DNA of 64,000 nt from Enorma phocaeensis (GTDB lineage: Bacteria > Actinomycetota > Coriobacteriia > Coriobacteriales > Coriobacteriaceae): the NCBI RefSeq assembly GCF_016901575.1, contig NZ_JACJKQ010000002.1, forward strand, positions 186,001-250,000, given 5' to 3'. Position numbers and translations under genes: made by a program. Numbering within the stretch: the stretch's first letter is position 1; each line of letters opens with the position of its first letter. Of this stretch, positions 39,715-47,392 are shown piece after piece. The notes under the pieces are model-generated. The model had not been told where the DNA came from, searched no databases, and saw only the letters and a list, made by a program, of their open reading frames with translations.

Positions 39715-39768
39715 CTTCTAAACTATAGTTAGAAGTATATAATAAAACTTCATAATATAGTTTAGAAG
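39715..39768. promoter_or_regulatory. Two 21-bp operator-like palindromes upstream of the ATPase gene
   Basis: Site A, 39715-39735: CTTCTAA-N7-TTAGAAG, perfect 7-bp arms with a CTATAG-containing centre. Site B, 39748-39768: CTTC and GAAG ends with the shared TATAGTTTAGAAG half. The centres are 33 bp apart, three helical turns. They lie 15 to 68 bp upstream of the ATPase ATG. Confidence 0.65.
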
Positions 39769-39780
39769 ATACTGTGCCTG

Positions 39781-40281
39781 CTATTCCTCCCCGCCATCGA
39801 TGTCGCCCTTCAGGCGGATCTTGTACGAGGCCTTCACGATGAGCAGCGCCACCGAGAGAAACACGAGCGTTGCGGCAACTGCCGCCATGGCCTCGAGGCT
39901 CACGAGCGCCCCGACGAAGATGGCGATCACGGCAAGCACGGGCATGAGCTGGATGAACGTTCGTGCGACCTCGCGCTCCATGTGGGCTTGGAGCTCGTCG
40001 TTCTCCTTCGCATGGAGCCGCCGCAGCTCCCGGTCGTCGGAGAGGGCGCGGCGAAGGTCCACGATGCTTTTGAGGGTGGCTACGGCTGCAACGGCGCACA
40101 GCCCCATCACCACCCCCAAGAGGAAGGCCGACGTGCTGGTGGTGCCGTTCAGGGCGGGCAGGTTCTCGGTTGCGGTGAGCGCGCCTCCCGTGACGAGCAC
40201 GAGGCAGATGGCTGCGGCCGAGACGGTTTCGCGGCGGAGGCGTCTGCTGGCATCTTCGCGCAGGGCGTTCATGGTGGTCAT
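39781..40281 (-). CDS. Membrane protein of an XRE regulatory unit
   Basis: 166 residues from the ATG at 40281 (AAGGGAGATGC upstream). Four helices in two hairpins (AAICLVLVTGGALTATENL near 25, AFLLGVVMGLCAVAAVATL near 55, IQLMPVLAVIAIFVGALVSL near 112, AVAATLVFLSVALLIVKASY near 137) joined by a charged cytosolic loop (LRRALSDDRELRRLHAKEND). It lies 91 bp downstream of the XRE gene on the same strand, an arrangement common for small regulator/membrane protein pairs of unknown role. Confidence 0.7.
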   Translation of the reverse strand: MTTMNALREDASRRLRRETVSAAAICLVLVTGGALTATENLPALNGTTSTSAFLLGVVMGLCAVAAVATLKSIVDLRRALSDDRELRRLHAKENDELQAHMEREVARTFIQLMPVLAVIAIFVGALVSLEAMAAVAATLVFLSVALLIVKASYKIRLKGDIDGGEE

Positions 40282-40372
40282 GGTGGTTGCATCTCCCTTC
40301 GAGCGGCGTGTCGTCTTTTGCGCGGCGCATCTTGTGGCGCGCTGCGCGGCGAGGCTGCCCAGTATGTGGCGT

Positions 40373-40582
40373 TTACAGTTCTTCGTCGATTTCCGAGAAG
40401 TCGAAGACCTCTTCGATGGTGAGTCCAAAATAGCGGGCGATCTTGTAGGCGAGCGGCAGGGACGCGGTGTATTTGCCCACCTCGATGGAGGTGATGGTCT
40501 GGCGCGTCGTGCCGACGGCGTCGGCGAGCTCAGCCTGGCTGAGCTTTTGCGCACGCCTGAGCTCACGAATACGGCTCCTCAT
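40373..40582 (-). CDS. Short XRE-family regulator
   Basis: 69 residues, essentially a bare helix-turn-helix: RIRELRRAQKLSQAELADAV, GTTRQTITSIEVGKYTASLP, LAYKIARYFGLTIEEVFDF. It has GGTAAGGAGGACT before the ATG. The upstream region has three TTGCAAAG-type palindromes, suggesting strong autoregulation. It is followed by the four-helix membrane protein. Confidence 0.93.
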   Translation of the reverse strand: MRSRIRELRRAQKLSQAELADAVGTTRQTITSIEVGKYTASLPLAYKIARYFGLTIEEVFDFSEIDEEL

Positions 40583-40618
40583 AGTCCTCCTTACCCTGGG
40601 TGCATCCGGATTGCGATA

Positions 40619-40685
40619 TGCAAAGCAAGCTTTGCAATATAAGCATAGTATGCTTTGCAATAAATGACAAGTAGACTTTGCAAAG
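40619..40685. promoter_or_regulatory. Three TGCAAAG palindromes upstream of the XRE gene
   Basis: TGCAAAGC-AA-GCTTTGCA at 40619-40636, AAGCATA-G-TATGCTT at 40641-40655 (flanked by TTGCAA) and CTTTGCAAAG at 40676-40685. The series covers the promoter of the 69-residue XRE protein and looks like its cooperative operator array. Confidence 0.7.
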
Positions 40686-40831
40686 ATTATTGCAGAGCCG
40701 GACAAAGCCGGACGGGTTTCCAAACGCTGCGCAGCGACTCGGCGCGGCTGCGCGTTTGCCCCATGGGGCGCGGGGCTGCGATGTTATCATTCTCAGCAAT
40801 GAGTGCCTGCCTGTGTTCTGAGGAGTTTTCG

Positions 40832-41308
40832 ATGGAGTTCCCCTCGCGCCGCCTCGACCCACGCATGCTGCGGGTCTGGTACGCAAGCTCGCTAGCGCTT
40901 ATCGCGGGAACCGTGGTCGTAGGCGCGGCGGCGACGCTTGCCGTCCGCTGGTTCGAGGGTCCCTTGCTCATCCCGCTCATCATTACGGCGGCGCTGGTGG
41001 TCATCGAGCTTGCCGACATGGCGATCAGCCCGCGCGTGGAATATGCAACCTGGCGTTTTGACGTCACGCCCACCGAGGTTGACCTCTACCACGGCGTCTT
41101 CGTAAAGAAGCGCGTCATCGTGCCCCTTGTCCGCGTGCAGCACGTCGAGACGAAGCAGGGGCCGTTTCTGAAGGCGAACGGCTTGGCCGCCGTGCGCATC
41201 TCGACGGCGGGGGAGAGTTTTGAGATTCCCGGGCTTGAGGCGGACGATGCCAACACCCTGCGCGACCGCGTCGCCGAGCTTGCCCGTCTCGCCAAGGAGG
41301 ACGTGTAG
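40832..41308 (+). CDS. Bacterial PH-domain membrane protein (YdbS-like)
   Basis: 158 residues from the ATG at 40832 (TGAGGAGTTTTCG upstream). Two membrane helices (YASSLALIAGTVVVGAAATLAV and PLLIPLIITAALVVIELADMAI) are followed by one bPH2 domain (YATWRFDVTPTEVDLYHGVF, KKRVIVPLVRVQHVETKQGP, GLAAVRISTAGESFEIPGL). It is followed 1 bp later by the larger YdbT-like gene; the pair is conserved across Firmicutes and Actinobacteria. An envelope-protection role in Bacillus is known for the family; here inferred. Confidence 0.88.
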   Translation: MEFPSRRLDPRMLRVWYASSLALIAGTVVVGAAATLAVRWFEGPLLIPLIITAALVVIELADMAISPRVEYATWRFDVTPTEVDLYHGVFVKKRVIVPLVRVQHVETKQGPFLKANGLAAVRISTAGESFEIPGLEADDANTLRDRVAELARLAKEDV

Positions 41309-41309
41309 C

Positions 41310-43223
41310 ATGGGCGCCGCTGACGAGAAGGTCGAAGACGGCAAGCTGGGGGTATCCGCAGGACCTGCCGCCCCCGACGTGGCGGACGCGACCGCGCCCG
41401 ATGCTGAACGCGCCTCGGCCGAGGATGTCGCGGATCGTGCCGGCCAGGCATCCTCGGACGTGCCGGAAGCGGGCGCTTCGGCCGATCCGGCACGCGACGT
41501 GACCTTGGAGGGCCTCGAGCTTGAGGCGGAGCGGCTCACCAACCCGAAGCGCTCGCTGTTCGAGCAGACGGACCCGACGCTTGCGGGCGTGCACCGGGGC
41601 AGCGCGCTTTCGCTGATAACGGGCGCGGCGAGCGGTCTGGGCGTCGCGTTTGGCGTGTCGCTCGTGGCCGTCGCCCGGATGCTTGCGGGCGGTGGGATCG
41701 AAGAGGTCCCCGAGGTGATCGCCATCGCGGCCGCCATCATAGCGGTCAACATGCTGGGCGCGGTCGTTGCGTGGCGCACGCGTACGTGGGAGCTTACCGA
41801 GGCGGGCATCATGCTGCGCAGCGGCGTCGTCAACGCCAGGCAGCTCCAGGTTCCCTATGAGCATATCCATAGCGTCAACATGTCGTCAGGCATGGTCGAG
41901 CGCGTCTTGGGCCTCATGACGCTCGACCTCGATACGGGAGCGGCCGATTCCGAGGGCGAGGCGACGTGCATCAAGGGGCTCCAGGCGGGCATGGCGCACG
42001 CCCTGCGCGAGGAGCTCTTTCGTCGCAAGGCCGCGGTTCTTGAAGGGGGCGCCGCAGATGCAGGGGCTCCTGCCGAAGCCGTCGCCATCGAGAGCGGCCC
42101 TGCGGACGCCTCGCGGCCCCTGGCAGAGGGAGCCGCCTCGTCAGGGGCAGGTTCCGATGCGGCGTCCGCTCCTGTCCCGGACGCCCGCTACACCCTCACC
42201 GGCGGCCAGCTTATCATGGCGGCGCTGTCAGAGGTGCGCGTCGTGGCGCAGGCGGCGGCCTTTCTCATCCTCATCGTCCAGGCGCTGAACTTCTTGCAGG
42301 AAAGCCAGCTGGTCAACCTTTCAGAGGCCGCCGGCGGCGTCGCCGCGCTTCCGATGAGCCTGCTTGTCGGAGCCGCAGTGCTTCTGCTCGCGCTCGCCTT
42401 CGTGGTGGGCTTCGCGGCTTCGTTTGTCATCAGCCTGGTAGGCTTTGCCGGCTATCGCGCAGAGCGTGCGGGCGGGCGCATCTCGGTCGAGCGGGGACTG
42501 CTCAGCCACACGTCGCATACGGTGGCGCTCGAGCGCATCCAGGCGATCGATATCCGTCAGGGACTGATTCGCCAGCTCATGGGCTATGCCGAGGTGCGTG
42601 CGTCGGTGGTGGGGAGCATCGGTTCTTCCGAGGAGTCGTCCACCTCCGACGGCGTGGTGCTCCATCCGTTTATCCGCCTGTCGGAGGTCGACGCGTTTCT
42701 CGAGGCGATGGCGCCGGAATTTGCCGGAGCGCCCGCCGCGTCCAGCCTGGTGAGGCTTCCGCCCGCCGCGGCGCGCAGGCTGGTGTTTCGCACGTGTCTC
42801 AGGGTGTCGCTGCTTCTTGGCGCGCTGGTCGGCGCCGGCGTCCTCGCCGGCCATGTCCTGCCTGATGGAGAGGTCTGGGGGCTTTTGCTGATCGTGCTCG
42901 ACGTGCTGCTTGCCGTCGTCGGCGCGACGCTCGGCATTCGCATGGCGCTGCATGCCGTCCTCCGATATCGGGGCAGTCGCATCGGGCACGACCGGAGGCG
43001 CCTTGTGCTGGTCTCAGGTGGCGTCCTTCGCCGGATGCAGATCGTGCCGCGCACGCGCATCCAGCATGCGACGGTTTCGGCGACCCCCTTCCAGCGCCGG
43101 CTGAAGCTCGCGACCTTCGCCACGCTCACTGCGGCGAGCGGGGACATCGCCCTGCGCGACCTCGCGGCATCGGATGCCGAGGAGCTGCTCGCGTGGATTC
43201 GTCCGGCGCGAGCCGAGCAGTAG
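41310..43223 (+). CDS. Multi-bPH2 membrane protein (YdbT-like)
   Basis: 637 residues from the ATG at 41310 (AAGGAGGACGTG upstream). A ~70-residue Ala/Asp/Glu-rich cytosolic lead is followed by three units, each two membrane helices plus a bPH2 domain: first at ~100-245 (WELTEAGIMLRSGVVNARQL, VPYEHIHSVNMSSGMVERV), second at ~305-460 (YRAERAGGRISVERGLLSH, LERIQAIDIRQGLIRQLMG), third at ~515-637 (LVLVSGGVLRRMQIVPRTRIQ). Ala/Gly-rich linker 248-298 differs from relatives. It is translationally close to the YdbS-like gene. Confidence 0.88.
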   Translation: MGAADEKVEDGKLGVSAGPAAPDVADATAPDAERASAEDVADRAGQASSDVPEAGASADPARDVTLEGLELEAERLTNPKRSLFEQTDPTLAGVHRGSALSLITGAASGLGVAFGVSLVAVARMLAGGGIEEVPEVIAIAAAIIAVNMLGAVVAWRTRTWELTEAGIMLRSGVVNARQLQVPYEHIHSVNMSSGMVERVLGLMTLDLDTGAADSEGEATCIKGLQAGMAHALREELFRRKAAVLEGGAADAGAPAEAVAIESGPADASRPLAEGAASSGAGSDAASAPVPDARYTLTGGQLIMAALSEVRVVAQAAAFLILIVQALNFLQESQLVNLSEAAGGVAALPMSLLVGAAVLLLALAFVVGFAASFVISLVGFAGYRAERAGGRISVERGLLSHTSHTVALERIQAIDIRQGLIRQLMGYAEVRASVVGSIGSSEESSTSDGVVLHPFIRLSEVDAFLEAMAPEFAGAPAASSLVRLPPAAARRLVFRTCLRVSLLLGALVGAGVLAGHVLPDGEVWGLLLIVLDVLLAVVGATLGIRMALHAVLRYRGSRIGHDRRRLVLVSGGVLRRMQIVPRTRIQHATVSATPFQRRLKLATFATLTAASGDIALRDLAASDAEELLAWIRPARAEQ

Positions 43224-43240
43224 CGATGGCGACGCGACCG

Positions 43241-43341
43241 GTCGCGCCGGCACCGGACCCGTCGCGCCCGCCCCGGGCTCGTCGCGTCGATTCCGGACCT
43301 GCCGCGTCTGCTCCCTAGCCTGTCTCGCCGGCACCAGACCT
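43241..43341. repeat. Degenerate 20-bp tandem repeat
   Basis: Units start at 43241, 43261, 43281, 43301 and 43322 with a GTCGCG/GCCGCG head and a GGACCC/GGACCT-like tail, and a sixth partial unit at 43342. It fills the gap between the YdbT-like gene and the AraC fragment. No gene is seen in 43224-43435. Confidence 0.75.
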
Positions 43342-43435
43342 GCCGCGTCCGCGTCGCTTTATCCTACAGGGTCGACCTCCAGGCGCCGCATCCCCCGTCC
43401 CAACCCTTCCTCGCCGGGACCGAGACCTCGACGCC

Positions 43436-43765
43436 ATGAAGCGCATGCTCCTGTTCATAGAGCGCTCCTACACCGAGCGCGTCACCTTGGCTCAGATATC
43501 CGAGGCGGGGATGGTGGGGCAGAGCACGTGCTGTCGCCTGTTTGCCCGATTTGTGAACATGTCGCCCGTTGCCTACCTCAACCGCTATCGGCTCTGGAAA
43601 AGCACGGAGCTGCTGAGGGATACCGACGCCTCGGTCACCGAGGTTGCGCTGTCGGTGGGCTTTGGAGGGGCGAGCTGCTATGCAGAGTCGTTTCGCGCGT
43701 GGCAGGGCATGAGCCCGAGCGCCTATCGCCGCGAGAACGGGCGTCAAGGCGGCGTTGGGGCCTGA
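43436..43765 (+). pseudogene. AraC-type DNA-binding domain without sensor domain
   Basis: 109 residues that are just the AraC double helix-turn-helix: MLLFIERSYTERVTLAQI, VGQSTCCRLFARFVNMSP, YLNRYRLWKSTELLRDTD, VTEVALSVGFGGASCYAESF, AWQGMSPSAYRRENG. In relatives this block follows an N-terminal cupin sensor of ~170 residues, absent here, and no ribosome site is seen before the ATG. Likely a 5'-truncated gene; a free-standing regulator is possible. Confidence 0.65.
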
Positions 43766-43959
43766 CGGGGCGATTACCTGGGCTCTGTGGCATGGGGGGT
43801 TTATTGTAGCGGACGCAGAAATAGCTCTCGGTGCGACCCCATGCGTACAAGTCTGATGACCGGGCTGGACCGGTGGGGCATGTATAAGACAAGGACGTCG
43901 ACCATGCCGTCAGCGAGATGGGATTCTATATCTCAGGCAAATTCTGAAATCAACCGAAT

Positions 43960-43976
43960 ATTGACCAATGTTCAAT
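43960..43976. promoter_or_regulatory. TetR operator upstream of the TetR gene
   Basis: ATTGACCA-A-TGTTCAAT, a 17-bp palindrome with one mismatch. The same site with a different single mismatch occurs at 44676-44692 before the methyltransferase. Its right edge lies 36 bp upstream of the TetR ATG. Confidence 0.75.
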
Positions 43977-44011
43977 GAAGGTGTATCCTGCACGCAAAGT
44001 GAGGAGGCACC

Positions 44012-44602
44012 ATGGCCCGTACCATCAAGAATCCCGAGGAGCGCAGGCACGAGCTGCTCGCGTGCGCCATGAGGCTATTTGCCGAAAAGGGCTACGACAA
44101 CGTGTCGGTCCGCGCGGTCGCGCGCGAGGCGGGGGTGGCTGCCGGGCTTGCCTACCACTATTTCGATTCCAAGCAGGCGCTGTTTGACGCGACGATTGAG
44201 GAGTACGCGCGCCAGAGCGCGGAGGCCCTCTGCCGGATATTCGACGACCGGTCGCTGACGCTCGATGAGCAGCTCGACCGCGCGCTCGCGCTCGCCGCTG
44301 ATCAAGATGCGTTTCCCTACGCGGATTATTTCCATGCCGAAGGCAACGACGCCCTGCACGACCGGCTTTCGCTCGCCCTGTGCGAGGTGGTGGGCGCGCA
44401 TGTGGCGGCGGCGCTTGAACGGGATGCTGCCGCGCGGGGCGCTGCTGCCCCGGAGGCCGGGACGCTCGCGAGCATGATGGTGTATGGGAGCATCGGGCTC
44501 GCATCGGGCCCCGGCATGCCCGATGGGCGGGCGTTGCAGGCTGCGCGGAGATATTTCGGGGCCCTGCTTGCCGAGTTCCGCAGGGGCGCCGACGCGGGGT
44601 AG
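44012..44602 (+). CDS. TetR-family regulator of the methyltransferase unit
   Basis: 196 residues (AAAGTGAGGAGGCACC upstream). HTH: ERRHELLACAMRLFAEKGYDNVS, VRAVAREAGVAAGLAYHYFDSKQALF (split at residues 10-58). The C-terminal domain is helical, Ala-rich and has no known ligand family. A 17-bp palindrome covers its promoter and a near-identical one covers the promoter of the next gene, so it most likely represses itself and the methyltransferase. Confidence 0.93.
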   Translation: MARTIKNPEERRHELLACAMRLFAEKGYDNVSVRAVAREAGVAAGLAYHYFDSKQALFDATIEEYARQSAEALCRIFDDRSLTLDEQLDRALALAADQDAFPYADYFHAEGNDALHDRLSLALCEVVGAHVAAALERDAAARGAAAPEAGTLASMMVYGSIGLASGPGMPDGRALQAARRYFGALLAEFRRGADAG

Positions 44603-44675
44603 CAAGGCGTCCGCGCACCCCGGCTCAGGAGATCCGCCCTGGCACATGGAGCCAGGGCTTTTCTCGAATGCAAGT

Positions 44676-44692
44676 ATTGAACAATGTTTAAT
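44676..44692. promoter_or_regulatory. TetR operator upstream of the methyltransferase gene
   Basis: ATTGAACA-A-TGTTTAAT, 13 bp before the methyltransferase ATG and next to its ribosome site. Consensus with 43960-43976 is the perfect palindrome ATTGAACAATGTTCAAT. Confidence 0.75.
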
Positions 44693-44705
44693 GAAAGGAT
44701 GGAAG

Positions 44706-45359
44706 ATGGGAAGTCATGAAGAAAACGGACCTGCCTCGGAGCGGCTGAAGGCTCGTTCGCGCGCGGCATTCGATGAGCAGGCGGAAAGCTACGACGGCGG
44801 CATGCAGGGAAGCCATGCCCGGTCGCTGTATCCATGGGTGGTCGCCGTCGCCAAAGAGGCGTTCTCGGGCCAGCGGGCGCCGCACATCCTCGATGTCGGA
44901 TGCGGCACCGGGGCGCTCGCCTGCCGGCTGCTCGACGCCGTTCCGGGATGCCGCCTCACGGGGATCGACCTTTCGAGCGCCATGGTCGCGCGGGCTCGGG
45001 GGCGTCTTGCTGGCAGGGCGGACGTTCTCGAGGGGGACGCCGAGCGCTTGCCGTTCCATGATGAATCGTTCGACCTCGTGGTCTGCAACGACTCGTTCCA
45101 TCACTACCCCGATCCCAAGCGCGCCGCGTTCCAGATGTGGCGCGTGCTCCGACGCGGCGGCATGCTCGTGGTGGGCGACGTGTGGCAGCCGGCTCCCGCC
45201 CGCGCCATCATGAACGCATGGATGCCTCTGTCCCGCGAGGGCGACGTGCGCATGTATTCGGAGTCCGAGCTTCGCGAGCTGCTCGGAACATGGTTCAAGC
45301 GGGTTGGCTGGGAGCGCGTCGGCTTTACGGCGTGCGTCGCCACGGCGCATAAGGAGTAG
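44706..45359 (+). CDS. Class I SAM-dependent methyltransferase
   Basis: 217 residues from the ATG at 44706 (AAAGGATGGAAG upstream). Methyltransf_11/25 motifs: AFDEQAESYDGGM near 21, motif I HILDVGCGTGALACRLL near 61, acidic loop GIDLSSAMVARARGR near 84, DAERLPFHDESFDLVVCNDSFHHYPDP spans 110-136, and LRRGGMLVVGDVW near 146. Resembles UbiE/ToxA-like small-molecule methyltransferases. Under TetR control by the shared operator, suggesting that it modifies a toxic or signalling compound; the substrate is unknown. Confidence 0.92.
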   Translation: MGSHEENGPASERLKARSRAAFDEQAESYDGGMQGSHARSLYPWVVAVAKEAFSGQRAPHILDVGCGTGALACRLLDAVPGCRLTGIDLSSAMVARARGRLAGRADVLEGDAERLPFHDESFDLVVCNDSFHHYPDPKRAAFQMWRVLRRGGMLVVGDVWQPAPARAIMNAWMPLSREGDVRMYSESELRELLGTWFKRVGWERVGFTACVATAHKE

Positions 45360-45487
45360 CCCGGGGCGCCGCCTTGCCCAGACGTTTCGGCCCGGTGGCA
45401 CGTCCTGCGCAACAGAGCGTTGCTTGCTGCTCCGTCGCGGCCGCCTGATAATGGGCACACTGAGAGCGTCGAGGTCAGGAGGACCCC

Positions 45488-45940
45488 ATGGCAATCAAGG
45501 ACGTGCTTCCCCGTCTGCGCCGCGAACGAGGGCTCACGCAGGAGGATTTGGCGAAGCGGCTCTACATCACCCGGCAGGCGGTGAGCCGTTGGGAGACGGG
45601 CGAGACGACCCCGGGCATCGATATGACCAAGCTGATTGCCCTTACGCTGGACGTGCCGGTGACCGAGCTTCTGGAGATGCCCGAGCACTACTGCCAGAGC
45701 TGCGGCATGATGTTCACCGCGCCGGGTCAGCATGGCCACGAGGCGGATGGCACCGAGACCGAGGAGTTCTGCCGCTGGTGCTACGACGACGGCGCCTACA
45801 CCTACGAGACCACCATGGAAGACATGATCGAGGAATGCGCGCCGCGCATGGCGGAGGCGATGGGCTGGACCATAGACGAAAGCGCCTCGCTCTTGGGGGC
45901 GGTGCTCCCCACGCTCAAGCGCTGGCGCGATGAAGAATAG
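45488..45940 (+). CDS. XRE regulator with zinc-ribbon domain
   Basis: 150 residues (AGGAGGACCCC upstream). HTH: VLPRLRRERGLTQEDLAKRL, YITRQAVSRWETGETTPGID, KLIALTLDVPVTELLEMPE. Then a putative zinc-ribbon: YCQSCGMMFTAPGQHGHEAD with Cys pairs CQSC near 62 and CRWC near 89 (four ligands), then a helical tail (EECAPRMAEAMGWTIDESAS). Zinc-ribbon family proteins of this type occur next to GyrI-like genes, as here. A copy of its 3' end lies at 46790-46831. Confidence 0.9.
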   Translation: MAIKDVLPRLRRERGLTQEDLAKRLYITRQAVSRWETGETTPGIDMTKLIALTLDVPVTELLEMPEHYCQSCGMMFTAPGQHGHEADGTETEEFCRWCYDDGAYTYETTMEDMIEECAPRMAEAMGWTIDESASLLGAVLPTLKRWRDEE

Positions 45941-46025
45941 GTCCGGCAGGCGAGCAGCGTCTTGAAATAGAACCTATGTTCGATTATGCTTGACGGCAAG
46001 GTAGTCTGCGGCAGAGGGGCTCGAC

Positions 46026-46775
46026 ATGGCGTTTGACTTCAAAAAAGAGTATCGCGACTTGTACCAAGCCAAGGCGAAACCGATGCGTGTCGAGGTTCCC
46101 GCGATGACGTTTGCCGCGGTCGCCGGCACGGGTGACCCCAACGAGGAGGGCGGCGCCTATTCACAGGCGCTCGCGCTGCTCTATGGGTTTTCGTATTCGG
46201 TGAAGATGGCCAAGATGGGCTCGTGGCAGCCTGAAGGCTATTTCGACTATGTGGTCCCGCCGCTTGAGGGGCTCTGGTGGAGCGGCGCCGGGGCCTTCAG
46301 CGGCACGGCTATCGTCGACAAGGGCGCGTTGTCGTGGGTCTCGCTTATCCGGCAGCCAGACTTTGTGACGCCCGAGGTGTTCGCCCGGGCGTGTGCCATG
46401 CTCGCCGAGAAGAAGCCCGAGCTTGCCGGAGCCCTCGATCGTGGCGACATGCGTCTGATCCGCTTTGCCGAGGGCCCGTGCGTGCAGATCATGCATCGCG
46501 GGCCGTACGACGATGAGCCGGCGACCATAGCAAAGCTGGCTTCATTTGTTGAGGAAGAGGGGCTTGAGACCGATATTGCCGAAGGCGGCGAGTCCCCGGT
46601 CGGTCACAGGGCGACGGGTGCATTCGATGCGGCTGCGGTGCTCGACGCCCTTGATGCGCATGGGGGAGTGCCCTCCGTCCGTCTGCATCATGAGATATAC
46701 CTGGGGGACCCGCGTCGCACAAAGCCAGAGAATCTCAAGACGGTCATCAGGCACCCCGTGCGCGTCCGTGCGTAG
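46026..46775 (+). CDS. GyrI-like small-molecule-binding protein
   Basis: 249 residues. The DUF/GyrI-like fold: FDFKKEYRDLYQAKAKPMRVEVP, MTFAAVAGTGDPNEEGGAYSQAL (split near residues 15-50), GSWQPEGYFDYVVPPLEGLWW near 64, CVQIMHRGPYDDEPATIAKL near 155, HHEIYLGDPRRTKPENLKTVIRHPV at the end. Resembles the GyrI-like cyclopropanoid cyclase/hydrolase group (YwqJ/ SbmC fold). Cytosolic. Probably linked to the XRE/zinc-ribbon gene upstream (85 bp). Confidence 0.85.
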   Translation: MAFDFKKEYRDLYQAKAKPMRVEVPAMTFAAVAGTGDPNEEGGAYSQALALLYGFSYSVKMAKMGSWQPEGYFDYVVPPLEGLWWSGAGAFSGTAIVDKGALSWVSLIRQPDFVTPEVFARACAMLAEKKPELAGALDRGDMRLIRFAEGPCVQIMHRGPYDDEPATIAKLASFVEEEGLETDIAEGGESPVGHRATGAFDAAAVLDALDAHGGVPSVRLHHEIYLGDPRRTKPENLKTVIRHPVRVRA

Positions 46776-46789
46776 GGCGCCCGCGATGT

Positions 46790-46831
46790 AGCGGTGCCCC
46801 CACGCTCAAGCGCTGGCGCGAGGGCGAGTGA
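46790..46831 (+). pseudogene. Duplicate 3' end of the XRE/zinc-ribbon gene
   Basis: The frame TLKRWREGE-stop follows a stretch of 24 bp (46798-46821) identical to 45907-45930, the penultimate codons of the XRE/zinc-ribbon gene (TLKRWRDEE-stop). The remnant sits directly after the GyrI-like gene, indicating a second, deleted copy of the regulator. Confidence 0.7.
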
Positions 46832-46885
46832 GGGGCATGGGGCTGTATCGTGGGTATACTGTGAGCTGAGGCGAGGAGGTGCCAC

Positions 46886-47170
46886 ATGGTAAACGATGTT
46901 TCGGGGTGTGCTCGCTTGAGTAGCAAGGGCGCATATTCCATCTTCTCGTTCGGTCCGCATGTCATTCGTTTCCGAACCTCACGTGCTTTAAAGCGCTACC
47001 TTTCGATTAAGCAGTGGGATAACGGTTATCTTGTTGTTGACGCCGAATATGATGGGGCATCAGCGCCGGTCGAAGAGTATATCGATCTTGTTCCGATTCT
47101 GAACAACCTTTACTTCGACGCCAAGCGTATTTTGGCACCTATTAAAGAGGTTGTGGTGAGCTATGAGTGA
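46886..47170 (+). CDS. First gene of a compact three-gene module (DUF7724-like)
   Basis: 94 residues (GCGAGGAGGTGCCAC upstream). Beta-rich start (SIFSFGPHVIRFRTSRALKRYLSIKQWDNGYLVVDAEYD is split by a turn) and a conserved-looking ending EEYIDLVPILNNLYFDAK, ILAPIKEVVVSYE. I recall a family of this type (DUF7724) with no function. The stop overlaps the next start by 8 bp. GC is clearly lower than in the neighbours. It is most probably one component of a co-translated module with the next two genes. Confidence 0.65.
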   Translation: MVNDVSGCARLSSKGAYSIFSFGPHVIRFRTSRALKRYLSIKQWDNGYLVVDAEYDGASAPVEEYIDLVPILNNLYFDAKRILAPIKEVVVSYE

Positions 47171-47390
47171 GTCCGAGCTCAAGGCGGTGGCAGATGCGGC
47201 CGACATGATCGTGAATGGATATGCGTTCACCGTCACCGATGGGTCTGTTCGCGTGCTTAATCTGAGTGCTCCGTCGCGTGCCGTTGTGCTCTCTCATGCG
47301 GGAGAGGTTCTCGAGACAAGCATGGACGACATAGAGCTGTCAATAGTAGGGGAGTATTACTGCCGTAACCGCGATTTCTTAGCGGTGTAG
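47163..47390 (+). CDS. Second gene of the module (DUF7723-like)
   Basis: 75 residues, starting inside the end of the preceding gene. Helix (SESELKAVADAADMIVNGYA) then beta strands (FTVTDGSVRVLNLSAPSRAVVLS, then TSMDDIELSIVGEYYCRN). Family memory only (DUF7723-like); function unknown. The stop is 2 bp before the ATG of the DUF4160 gene. Small size and tight packing are typical of toxin-antitoxin modules but do not prove one. Confidence 0.65.
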   Translation: MSESELKAVADAADMIVNGYAFTVTDGSVRVLNLSAPSRAVVLSHAGEVLETSMDDIELSIVGEYYCRNRDFLAV

Positions 47391-47392
47391 CC

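Noticed and set aside
38237-40330. 697-residue frame extending the DUF4143 ATPase upstream
   Set aside because: The ATG at 39700 with a strong ribosome site starts the real protein; the rest is antisense and Arg-rich.
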